A program made the translations under genes and the position numbers. Under the pieces are notes generated by a model. The model was not told the DNA's origin and made no database searches. It saw nothing but the letters and a program-made list of their open reading frames with translations. Source: Streptomyces sp. WMMC500 (GTDB lineage Bacteria > Actinomycetota > Actinomycetes > Streptomycetales > Streptomycetaceae). Taken from it: 64,000 nucleotides of DNA. The number at the start of each line of letters is the position of its first letter. Position 1 is the stretch's first letter. The stretch covers positions 8,534,001-8,598,000 of the forward strand of contig NZ_CP114905.1 of NCBI RefSeq assembly GCF_027497195.1, in the 5' to 3' direction. This document shows, piece after piece, positions 57,230 to 64,000 of this stretch.

Positions 57230-57790
57230 ATGACCGACACCCCGATGAAGGTTGGCTCCCTCTTCGACGTCCGCGCCGAGGTCCGGATCGCGGCGCCGCC
57301 CGACGAGGTGTACGCCACGGTGAGCGACCTCCCCCGCTGCGGCGCGTGGAGCGAGGAGTGCAACGGCGGTGAGTGGATCTCCGGCGCGCCCGCCACGGTG
57401 GGCGCCGTCTTCCGGGGAGAGAACCACCGCAGCCCCGACGTGGTCGCCTGGGCCCCGGTGGTGCGCGGCGACTGGACCACCGAGGCCGAGGTCGTCGCCG
57501 CCGTGCCCGGGCGCCGCTTCGGCTGGGCCATGCGCGACCGCGCCGGGCGGCGCCAGCAAAGCCTGTGGACGTACGAGATCGAGGCCGCTCCGCCCGACGG
57601 GGAGCAGCCGGCGGGCTCCCTTCTCGTCCACCACTTCTGGATGGGCCGGGCGACCGAGGGAATCCGCGGCATCACCGCGGCCATGTCCGAGGCGGAGAAG
57701 AAGGAGTTCTTCTCCGCCTGGGCCGCCAAGCTCGAAACCGAGATGGCGGCGACCGTCCGGCGCCTCAAGGGCGTCATCGAGAAGGTCTGA
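57230..57790 (+). CDS. SRPBCC-family lipid/polyketide-binding protein
   Basis: A 186-residue START-like (SRPBCC) protein: VRAEVRIAAPPDEVYATVSDLPRCGAWSEECNGG at the N-terminus is the classic opening, and the long C-terminal helix (EFFSAWAAKLETEMAATVRRLKG) closes the cavity. Such proteins bind hydrophobic ligands; some act as aromatase/cyclases. ATG 57230 lacks an evident ribosome site. The CoA ligase starts 14 nt after its stop. Confidence 0.8.
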   Translation: MTDTPMKVGSLFDVRAEVRIAAPPDEVYATVSDLPRCGAWSEECNGGEWISGAPATVGAVFRGENHRSPDVVAWAPVVRGDWTTEAEVVAAVPGRRFGWAMRDRAGRRQQSLWTYEIEAAPPDGEQPAGSLLVHHFWMGRATEGIRGITAAMSEAEKKEFFSAWAAKLETEMAATVRRLKGVIEKV

Positions 57791-57804
57791 GGGGTGGCGG
57801 CGAG

Positions 57805-59382
57805 ATGTTCCTGCAGCGCATAGGAAACCGCGGGCTGCGGCTGGGCACGCTCTTTGAGCGCGCGGCGGCGCGGCACCCGGCGAACCTGATGATCCTCGAC
57901 CATGACCTCGACATCGCGCCGGAGCTCGGCCGCCGGGCGACCGTGGCCGAGACGGCGGACCTGGTCGCGGACTGCGCCTCCCGGCTCCGCCGGGCCGGCA
58001 TCCGCGCCGGCGAACACGTGGTGGTCCACAAGTCCGACGGCTTCGACATCATGCTGCTGGCCTGTGCCGTGAACCGGATCGGGGCGGTGCCGGTGCTGTT
58101 GTCCCCCGCGCTCGACGGCGCGACGGCCACCAAGCTGGTACGCCGGGCCGGCCGGCCCCATCTGATCACCGACCGGGCGAAGCTGGACGCGGAGCTGCCC
58201 GCCGCCGTCTTCGAGCTGACCCGCACCGTCGTGCTGACCTCGGGCCACCACCCCGGCGCCGTACGGCTGGCGGACCTCGCCGGCGGCCCGCCCGCCCGCG
58301 CCGTCGCCGTGCCGGCGGACCGGCCGATGCTCATCACGCACACGTCCGGCACCACCGGCACGCCCAAGCTGGCCGTGCACACGGCGCGCAGCATGCAGGC
58401 CCGCTACCGCCCGCAGCGCGCGGCCATCGCCCCGTTCGTCCGCGGGCGCGAGACGGTGGCGATCCACGTCTCGTTCGTGCACTCGCGGCTGGTCACGGCG
58501 CTGGCCATCTCCCTGTTCGGCGGCCACCCGGTGGTCGTGCTGCGGGACGGGGAGCCGGCGCACACGGCCGATCTGTTCGCGCGGCTGCGCCCCGGCATCC
58601 TGGAGGCGCACCCCAACTCGTTCATGAGCTGGGAGCACCTGGCGGACGACCCGCGCGGGCCGCTGGCCAACGTCAAGCTCTTCAGCAGTACGTTCGACGC
58701 GATCCACCCGCGTACCGTGCACCGCCTGCTGAGGGCCTCGCGCCGTACGCGGCCGCTGTTCGGGCAGATCTACGGGCAGAGCGAGGTCGGCCCCGCCCTG
58801 ATGCGCGCCTTCACCCGCAACCGCGCGGCGGACGCGGACGGCCGCTGCGTCGGCATGGGGGTTCCCGGGATGACCGGGGCCCGCGTCGTCGGCCGGGGCG
58901 GCCGGCCGCCGTCGGCGGAGAACCCCGGGTTCATCGAGGTGCGCAGCGACGGCCGGATCGTGACGTACCTGGGCGAGCAGGAGCGCTACGCGGAGCAGCT
59001 CACCGACGGCTGGTGGCGGATGGGCGACGTGGGCTACCGGACCAGGTGGGGCTGCATCCACCTGCTCGACCGGGAGGTCGACGTCATCCCCGGCTTCGGC
59101 AGTAGCCTGGCCGCCGAGGACGTGCTGTTCTCCAGGCTCGACGACCTGGCCGAGGTCGTCATCGTGCCCGGCGCGGACGGCTCGCCGCCCATCCCCGTGG
59201 TGTGCACCAAGAAGGACAAGCCGCTCGACCCGGATGCGTGGCGGGCCGCGGCGGAAGGGTTGCCGGCGATGGCCGACCCCGTGCGGTGGCGCCTGGAGGA
59301 CCTGCCGCAGACCGCGACCCGGAAGATCAAGCGACTCGACCTCGCCAAGCTGCTGTCGGCCGCGACCGACCACCGCGAGTAG
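57805..59382 (+). CDS. Acyl-CoA synthetase/ligase (ANL superfamily)
   Basis: A 525-residue adenylating enzyme with the P-loop HTSGTTGTPK (about 175-184), IYGQSEVGP (A5), WWRMGDVGYR (A7) and TRKIKRLDL with the catalytic Lys near the C-terminus. The A4 region (HVSFVHSRLV) has no amine-binding Asp, so a simple carboxylic acid, aromatic or aliphatic, is the likely substrate. ATG 57805 has GAGGGG about 10 nt upstream. It lies 10 nt before the flavin hydroxylase gene. Confidence 0.85.
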   Translation: MFLQRIGNRGLRLGTLFERAAARHPANLMILDHDLDIAPELGRRATVAETADLVADCASRLRRAGIRAGEHVVVHKSDGFDIMLLACAVNRIGAVPVLLSPALDGATATKLVRRAGRPHLITDRAKLDAELPAAVFELTRTVVLTSGHHPGAVRLADLAGGPPARAVAVPADRPMLITHTSGTTGTPKLAVHTARSMQARYRPQRAAIAPFVRGRETVAIHVSFVHSRLVTALAISLFGGHPVVVLRDGEPAHTADLFARLRPGILEAHPNSFMSWEHLADDPRGPLANVKLFSSTFDAIHPRTVHRLLRASRRTRPLFGQIYGQSEVGPALMRAFTRNRAADADGRCVGMGVPGMTGARVVGRGGRPPSAENPGFIEVRSDGRIVTYLGEQERYAEQLTDGWWRMGDVGYRTRWGCIHLLDREVDVIPGFGSSLAAEDVLFSRLDDLAEVVIVPGADGSPPIPVVCTKKDKPLDPDAWRAAAEGLPAMADPVRWRLEDLPQTATRKIKRLDLAKLLSAATDHRE

Positions 59383-59392
59383 GAGGCCCGGC

Positions 59393-60622
59393 ATGGCGAG
59401 GATGGTCATCGTCGGCGGCGGCATCGGCGGCCTCGCCGCCGCGCTCGCCGTCGCCGCCCGCGGGCACCGTGCGGTCGTGCTGGAGCGCGGGGAGTTCGCC
59501 GAGCTCGGCGCCGGCATCCAGCTCGCGCCGAACGGGATCCACGCGCTCGACCGCCTGGGGCTCGGCGGGGAGGTGCGCGAGCGCGGCGTGCACATCGACG
59601 AGCTGCGGTTCATGGACGGCGTGACGGGCGAGCACGTGACGAGTCTGCCGCTGAAGGGCGCGTACCGGCGCCGGTTCGGCAACCCGTACGTCGTCGTGCA
59701 CCGGGGGGAGCTGTACGGACTGCTGCTCGCGGCGTGCCGGCGCGCGGAGGGGGTCGAGCTGCGCGCCGGCAGCGCCGTCGTCTCGTACCGCCAGGACGGT
59801 GCGACCGCCGCGGTGCGGCTGAGCACCGGCGAGGAGGTCGCGGGCGACGCGGTGATCGGGGCCGACGGCATCCACTCGGCGGTCCGGCGGCAGCTCGTCG
59901 GCGACGGCGAGCCGCGCGTCTCGGGCATCACGGTGTACCGGACGGTCATCCCGATGGAGCGGGTGCCGGTCGAGCTGCGGTGGAACGCCGTGACCTGGTG
60001 GGCCGGGCCGGGCTGCCACTTCGTGCACTACGCGATAGCGGGGGGCCGCTTTCTGAACCTCGCGCCGAGCGTCGAGAACGGCGCCACCGAGGCGTTCGCC
60101 GGTGTGCCCGCGCGCAAGGAGGAGGTGCGGTCCGCCTTCGCCTCGCTGAGCGAGGTCGCGCAGCGGCTGCTGGCGCTGGGCGAGGAGTGGAAGTCCTGGG
60201 TGCTGATCGACCGGGACCCCGTGGATGTCTGGAGCGACGGCCGGGTGGCGCTCCTCGGCGACGCGGCCCATCCGATGCTCCACTACGCCGCCCAGGGCGC
60301 CTGCCAGGCGCTGGAGGACGCGGTGCTCCTCGGCGACCTCCTCGACGCCGGCACGGAGGCCATCCCCGGGCAACTGGCGGCGTACAACGCGCGGCGCCGC
60401 GACCGCACCGCCCGCATGACGCGCCTCGCCCGGGACAGCACCCGGCTGTGGCACCCGGCCGGCGAGGCGGCCAGGGCGCGGAACGCGATGCTGTCCGCGC
60501 TCACCGCGACGGAGCTGCACGACCGGGTGGCATGGATGCACGGCGCACGGGAGTTCGGCGGCACCGCGCCCCCGCATGGGGCGGACGCGGCCCGCGACCT
60601 GACAGACGCAGGATCGGCGTAA
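59393..60622 (+). CDS. FAD-dependent hydroxylase, salicylate/3-hydroxybenzoate-hydroxylase-like
   Basis: A 409-residue class A flavoprotein monooxygenase. GGGIGGLAAALAVAARG near the N-terminus, ELGAGIQLAPNGIHALDRLG, GADGIHSAVRR (DG motif) and LLGDAAHPMLHYAAQGACQALED (GD motif) are the standard signatures of salicylate 1-hydroxylase and 3-hydroxybenzoate 6-hydroxylase. It would hydroxylate an aromatic ring with NAD(P)H and O2. ATG 59393 follows GGAGG by 6 nt. Its context with CoA ligase and EntA-like dehydrogenase supports an aromatic acid substrate. Confidence 0.88.
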   Translation: MARMVIVGGGIGGLAAALAVAARGHRAVVLERGEFAELGAGIQLAPNGIHALDRLGLGGEVRERGVHIDELRFMDGVTGEHVTSLPLKGAYRRRFGNPYVVVHRGELYGLLLAACRRAEGVELRAGSAVVSYRQDGATAAVRLSTGEEVAGDAVIGADGIHSAVRRQLVGDGEPRVSGITVYRTVIPMERVPVELRWNAVTWWAGPGCHFVHYAIAGGRFLNLAPSVENGATEAFAGVPARKEEVRSAFASLSEVAQRLLALGEEWKSWVLIDRDPVDVWSDGRVALLGDAAHPMLHYAAQGACQALEDAVLLGDLLDAGTEAIPGQLAAYNARRRDRTARMTRLARDSTRLWHPAGEAARARNAMLSALTATELHDRVAWMHGAREFGGTAPPHGADAARDLTDAGSA

Positions 60623-60635
60623 GGGCGGGACGGGC

Positions 60636-61634
60636 GTGCAGAATCGGACCATACTCGCCGCCTACGTGGAGGAGTGCGGCCCGCCCGCGGGCATCCGGGT
60701 CGGCGAGGTCCCGGAGCCGCGCCCGGGGGCCACGGACGTGCTGGTCGACGTCGAGGTCACCGCGGTCAACGCCGTGGACACCATGGTGCGCTCCGGCGCG
60801 TTCCGCACGCCCATGGACTTCCCGTTCGTCATCGGCCGGGACCTGGTCGGCACGGTCCGGGCGGCGTCCCCCGGCGTGCCGGGCTTCCGGGCCGGCGACC
60901 GCGTGTGGTGCAACAGCCTCGGCCACGGCGGACGCCAGGGTGCCGCCGCCCAGCGGGCCGTCGTGCCGGGCGACCGGCTTTACCGGCTGCCCGCGGGCGT
61001 GGACCCCGTGGCGGCGGTGGCGGTGCTGCACCCGGCGGCCACGGCGTATCTCGCCCTGTTCACCCACGGCAGGCTCCGCGTCGGGGAGACCGTCATCGTC
61101 GCGGGCGGCGGGGGGAACGTCGGCGGTGCCCTGATCGCGCTGGCGGCGCACGCCGGTGCCCGCGTCGTCGCGACGGCGAGCGAGCGGGACGCGGAGCGCT
61201 GCCGCGCGCTGGGGGCGGCTGAGGTGGTCGACTACCGGAGCCCGGATCTCGCGAAGGAGCTGCGCGAGGCGTGCCCGGAGGGCGCCGGCATCTACGTCGA
61301 CACCTCCGGCCGCAACGACCTCGACCTCGCCGTCGGGTTGCTGGCCTGGCGCGGGCGGGTGGTCGTCCTCGCCGGGATGGGCTCGCGGCCGGTGCTGCCC
61401 GCCGGGCCGCTGTACGTCATGGACCGCTCGGTCGTCGGCTTCGCCGTCTCGCACGCGACGGCGGCGGAACTCGCCGAGGCCGCCGTCGTCATCAACCGGC
61501 TGCTGGCGACCGGCGCGCTGCGCCCGCCCGCCACGGAGACGCTGCCGCTGAGCGACACCGCCGGGGCGCACCGCCGGCTGGAGTCCGGCGGGGTGCGCGG
61601 CAAGCTGGTGCTCCGCGTGCCCGCCGCGGGCTGA
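60636..61634 (+). CDS. MDR-superfamily NAD(P)H quinone/enoyl reductase
   Basis: A 332-residue zinc-free medium-chain reductase. The catalytic domain has VNAVDTMVRSGAF and GRDLVGTVR; the cofactor motif is VAGGGGNVGGALIALAA. Related enzymes reduce enones or quinones, or act as crotonyl-CoA-type reductases. GTG 60636 has a GGGCGGGA purine stretch upstream; the flavin hydroxylase stop is 13 nt ahead. Convergent with the SDR gene. Confidence 0.85.
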   Translation: MQNRTILAAYVEECGPPAGIRVGEVPEPRPGATDVLVDVEVTAVNAVDTMVRSGAFRTPMDFPFVIGRDLVGTVRAASPGVPGFRAGDRVWCNSLGHGGRQGAAAQRAVVPGDRLYRLPAGVDPVAAVAVLHPAATAYLALFTHGRLRVGETVIVAGGGGNVGGALIALAAHAGARVVATASERDAERCRALGAAEVVDYRSPDLAKELREACPEGAGIYVDTSGRNDLDLAVGLLAWRGRVVVLAGMGSRPVLPAGPLYVMDRSVVGFAVSHATAAELAEAAVVINRLLATGALRPPATETLPLSDTAGAHRRLESGGVRGKLVLRVPAAG

Positions 61635-61675
61635 CGGACCCGGCCCCGCCGCCCCCGTCCACGCGGTCCGGCGGG

Positions 61676-62434
61676 TCAGAGCGGGGCCATCCGCAGGCCG
61701 GCGTCCAGGCGCACGGTCTCGCCGTTCAGCATCGAGTTGCCGATGACGTGCTCCGCCAGCGCGGCGAACTCGTCGCCGCTGCCGAACCGCTTGGGGTGCG
61801 GCACCTGCCCCCGCAGGTGTTCGAGCACCCCGTCGGGCACCGCCGACGTCAGCCGGGTGTCGAACAGGCCGGGCGCGATGTCGACCACGCGGATGGCGTG
61901 CGGCGCCAGCTCCCGCGCCAGCGGCAGCGTCATCCCCGCGATGGCGGCCTTGGAGGCGGCGTACGCGCACTGCCCGTTCTGCCCGTCCCAGGCGGCGATG
62001 GAGGACGTGGTGATGACCACGCCGCGGTCCTCCTCGACGAGCGGCTGCGCCGCCATGCGCGGAACCGCCTGCCGGATGACGTTGAAGGTGCCGAAGAGGT
62101 TGGTGCGGATGACCGCCTCGAACTCGTCCGCGCGCATCACGCGCCTGCCGAGGATCTGCTTGCTGTACGTGGTTCCCGCGCAGCAGACGACGGTGCGCAG
62201 CTCGCCCATCTCCCCGGCCGCGTCCAGGACCCGCCCGACCGCCTCGTCCTCCGTCACGTCGCCGGCGACGAAGGCGGCCAGCGGGCCGAGTCCGTCGGCG
62301 GCGGCCCGCCCGGTGGCCTCCGAGCGCCCCATGACCAGCACCCGCGCGCCCGCCGCCACCAGCCGGCGCGCGGTCGCCAGCCCCAGGCCCGCCGTACCGC
62401 CGGTGACCAGTGCCACCGTGTCCTTGAGCTGCAC
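61676..62434 (-). CDS. Short-chain dehydrogenase, 3-hydroxyacyl-CoA dehydrogenase type II-like
   Basis: A 252-residue SDR with TGGTAGLGLATARRLVAAG, the CAGTT strand and the Tyr-x3-Lys site YAASK. The stretch GQNGQCAYAASKAAIAGMTLPLAREL and DIAPGLFDTRL are the fingerprint of the HSD10/FadB2 group, which oxidise 3-hydroxyacyl thioesters or reduce the ketones. It lies 36 nt behind the KASIII gene in the same direction, so it probably reduces the beta-ketoacyl product of that enzyme. Confidence 0.85.
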   Translation of the reverse strand: MQLKDTVALVTGGTAGLGLATARRLVAAGARVLVMGRSEATGRAAADGLGPLAAFVAGDVTEDEAVGRVLDAAGEMGELRTVVCCAGTTYSKQILGRRVMRADEFEAVIRTNLFGTFNVIRQAVPRMAAQPLVEEDRGVVITTSSIAAWDGQNGQCAYAASKAAIAGMTLPLARELAPHAIRVVDIAPGLFDTRLTSAVPDGVLEHLRGQVPHPKRFGSGDEFAALAEHVIGNSMLNGETVRLDAGLRMAPL

Positions 62435-62470
62435 CGCAGTCGTCCTCTCCTCGGTCGGGGCGCCGGCGCG

Positions 62471-63427
62471 TCAGGCCGCGGCGGCCGGGTCGTGCCAGCG
62501 CACGATCGCCGCGCCCCCGGTCATGCCGGCGCCCACGGCCAGCAGCGCGAACAGGTCGCCGTCGCGGAACGGCCGCTCGGCGTGGGCCATCGAGAACGCC
62601 ACCGGCACCGAGGCGCCCGCCGTGTTGCCCGTCAGCCGGCCGTAGTCGGGCACCACCTCCGGCGGGAGGCCGACGAAGTCGCCGAGCCAGCGGACCAGCT
62701 TGGGGTTGGCCTGGTGGACGAGGACCCGGTTGAGCTGGTCCAGCCGCACGCCGGCCTTGGCGAGCGCGGCTTCGAGGATCTTCGGGCCCATCTCCATGAC
62801 GACCCTTTTCACCCCGCGCCCGTCCATCTGGAAGTAGCCGCCGTGGAGGGGCAAGCCCGCGATCTCCGACAGGGTGCCGTCTGCCCACAGCTCCAGCGCG
62901 AGGATCCCGTACCCGTCCGGTACAGGCCCCAGTTGGACGGCTCCGGCGGCGTCGCCGAAGAGCGGCGCGACGCGGCGGTCCGTCGGGTCGACGAAGCGGG
63001 TGAGGACGTCGACGGCGACCACGAGTGGGCGCCTGGCCAGTCCGGCGGCGACCATGGCGGTGGCGACGGAGAGCGCGTACAGGAACCCGGAGCAGCCGGC
63101 GCTGACGTCGAGTGCCGGCCCGCCGGACAGGCCGAGATTCCGCTGCACGTAGCAGGCGGTGGAGGGGGACAGCCGGTCGGGGGTGCTGGTGCCGACCGCG
63201 ATCATATCCGCGCCGATGGGGGCGACTTCGATTGCGCGGCGGGCGGCCTGCGTGGCGAGGTCGGAGGTCAGCGCCTCGGGTGCGGCGTAGTGCCGGCTTT
63301 CGATTCCGGTCCGTTCGCGGATCCACTCGATGTCGACGCTGGCGGTCTCCGCCACCGCCTCGTTGGACACGGGGGCGCCAGGCAGATGGTGCCCTACTCC
63401 GACGATGCCTAACGAGGTTTTTTTCAT
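62471..63427 (-). CDS. Beta-ketoacyl-ACP synthase III (FabH-like)
   Basis: A 318-residue condensing enzyme with an intact triad: Cys112 in SAGCSGF, His238 in LVHQANP and Asn268 in TGNTAGA. It joins an acyl-CoA starter to malonyl-ACP or transfers acyl groups to another acceptor. ATG 63427 follows GGAG by about 7 nt; an upstream in-frame ATG lacks one. It heads the KASIII-SDR operon and is divergent from the N-acetyltransferase gene. KASIII homologues with this triad also join beta-ketoacyl and glyceryl units in tetronates, but genomic distance from the PKS block (about 33 kb) weakens that reading. Confidence 0.92.
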   Translation of the reverse strand: MKKTSLGIVGVGHHLPGAPVSNEAVAETASVDIEWIRERTGIESRHYAAPEALTSDLATQAARRAIEVAPIGADMIAVGTSTPDRLSPSTACYVQRNLGLSGGPALDVSAGCSGFLYALSVATAMVAAGLARRPLVVAVDVLTRFVDPTDRRVAPLFGDAAGAVQLGPVPDGYGILALELWADGTLSEIAGLPLHGGYFQMDGRGVKRVVMEMGPKILEAALAKAGVRLDQLNRVLVHQANPKLVRWLGDFVGLPPEVVPDYGRLTGNTAGASVPVAFSMAHAERPFRDGDLFALLAVGAGMTGGAAIVRWHDPAAAA

Positions 63428-63673
63428 CGTCCGCTCCGTTGTCGTCCGGACATGGCGGCGTGCGGTGGAGAAACCCACATGACAAAGAACAGTGGCTGCA
63501 CGACGGGGAGTCCAGCCGGGCCCCGCGGGTTTGTCAGGTGAGGCGGACGGTGTCCCGCGACCTGACAGACTCCGCCGGCTCCGTGTTGAGCGGGCCGTCC
63601 CGGGCGGCGTTTACTGGCGGCGCGCCGGATTCCAGCGGCATCCGGCCGGTCGCGCAAGGAGGGTGGGAGCAGC

Positions 63674-64000
63674 GTGCTGGACGCCGAGATGACGGCCGCC
63701 TATCTGGAACGGATCGGGGCCGACCGGCCGGAGCGCCCCGACGCGGCGGCGCTGCGCCGGCTGCACGAGCGGCATGTGCTGTCAGTGCCGTTCGACACCC
63801 TGGACTTCCACATTCCGCGGGAGGTCTTCTACAAGGACGCGCGGGTCGTGGACAAGATCGTGCGGGAGCGCCGCGGCGGCGTGTGCGGAGAGACCAGTAC
63901 CGCCTTCCACTTCCTGCTGCGGTCCCTGGGATTCGCGACCACGATGCACCACGGCAGGGTCTGGTTCGGCGACCGGCTGTCCGCGCCGTACAACCACCTC
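63674..64000 (+). CDS. Arylamine N-acetyltransferase/amide synthase family (partial, 5' end)
   Basis: The first 109 residues of a NAT-family protein, cut by the window edge. LSVPFDTLDFHIPRE, DKIVRERRGGVCGETSTAFHFLL with the catalytic Cys, and the start of the next strand are visible. In ansamycin clusters a relative (RifF) closes the macrolactam; in general metabolism it acetylates arylamines. GTG 63674 follows GGGAG by 5 nt; ATG 63689 is an alternative. The rest, including the His and Asp of the triad, lies beyond base 64000. Confidence 0.85.
   Translation, partial: MLDAEMTAAYLERIGADRPERPDAAALRRLHERHVLSVPFDTLDFHIPREVFYKDARVVDKIVRERRGGVCGETSTAFHFLLRSLGFATTMHHGRVWFGDRLSAPYNHL

Noticed and set aside
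60591..63570. 17-bp direct repeat CCCGCGACCTGACAGAC at 60591-60607 and 63554-63570
   Set aside because: One copy lies inside the flavin hydroxylase coding end; at this GC content a single 17-mer repeat in 64 kb is not far from chance and no shared layout follows it.
1..64000. Ansamycin (AHBA) cluster
   Set aside because: A NAT-family gene is present, but there is no AHBA synthase set and PKS-C starts with a KSQ loading module that uses malonyl-CoA.

Overview
This window is high-GC DNA with the codon bias, leader types (GTG/TTG starts, AAGGAG-type ribosome binding sites) and gene families of Streptomyces or a close relative. Two regulatory genes carry the rare Leu codon TTA, as expected for bldA-dependent control. 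No rRNA, tRNA or CRISPR array was seen.

Left part (1 to about 34.2 kb): a modular type I polyketide cluster cut by the left edge. PKS-A (minus, runs off at base 1) begins with a methylmalonyl module with an A2-type KR. PKS-B (6518-11236) is a single malonyl module whose KR has lost its catalytic residues. PKS-C (14423-29230) has a KSQ-AT-ACP loading module (acetate from malonyl) and two malonyl modules, KS-AT-DH-KR-ACP and KS-AT-DH-ER-KR-ACP. Between them lie an EryG-type methyltransferase, an NTF2/MonB-like protein, a class A flavin monooxygenase, an exported AbyU-like allene-oxide-cyclase-barrel protein and a DedA membrane protein. Behind PKS-C lies a leftward operon: type II thioesterase, discrete ACP, and a stand-alone E2-type acyltransferase. 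A LAL regulator closes the cluster. A CTTTAG element, usually inside an imperfect palindrome, precedes five of these transcription units. The set suggests a polyketide leaving the line as a beta-keto thioester and then cyclised, possibly with tetronate-like chemistry. No FkbH gene is visible, so this remains a hypothesis.

Middle part (34.6-52.2 kb): mostly ordinary chromosomal genes: DUF6059, two flavin split-barrel/DUF1801 genes that share an identical upstream element, a second LuxR-type ATPase regulator, secreted proteins (SH3, Cu/Zn-SOD-like, DUF3152), a squalene/phytoene synthase relative, an adenylating enzyme next to a transglutaminase-like protein, a Tat-exported molybdenum hydroxylase with its 2Fe-2S subunit, RidA/HxlR, a VOC protein and a lipoprotein gene with two apparent compensating frameshifts.

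Right part (52.3 kb to the end): a second biosynthetic-looking block. It holds an O-methyltransferase, a TTA-containing IS701-type protein that has lost conserved catalytic residues, an EntA-like dehydrogenase, a PaaG-type hydratase/isomerase, a flavin split-barrel protein, an SRPBCC protein, an acyl-CoA ligase, a 3-hydroxybenzoate-6-hydroxylase-like flavoprotein, an MDR reductase, a KASIII plus SDR operon, and the 5' end of an arylamine N-acetyltransferase/amide-synthase gene. It looks like an aromatic-acid activation and tailoring pathway that continues beyond the window.
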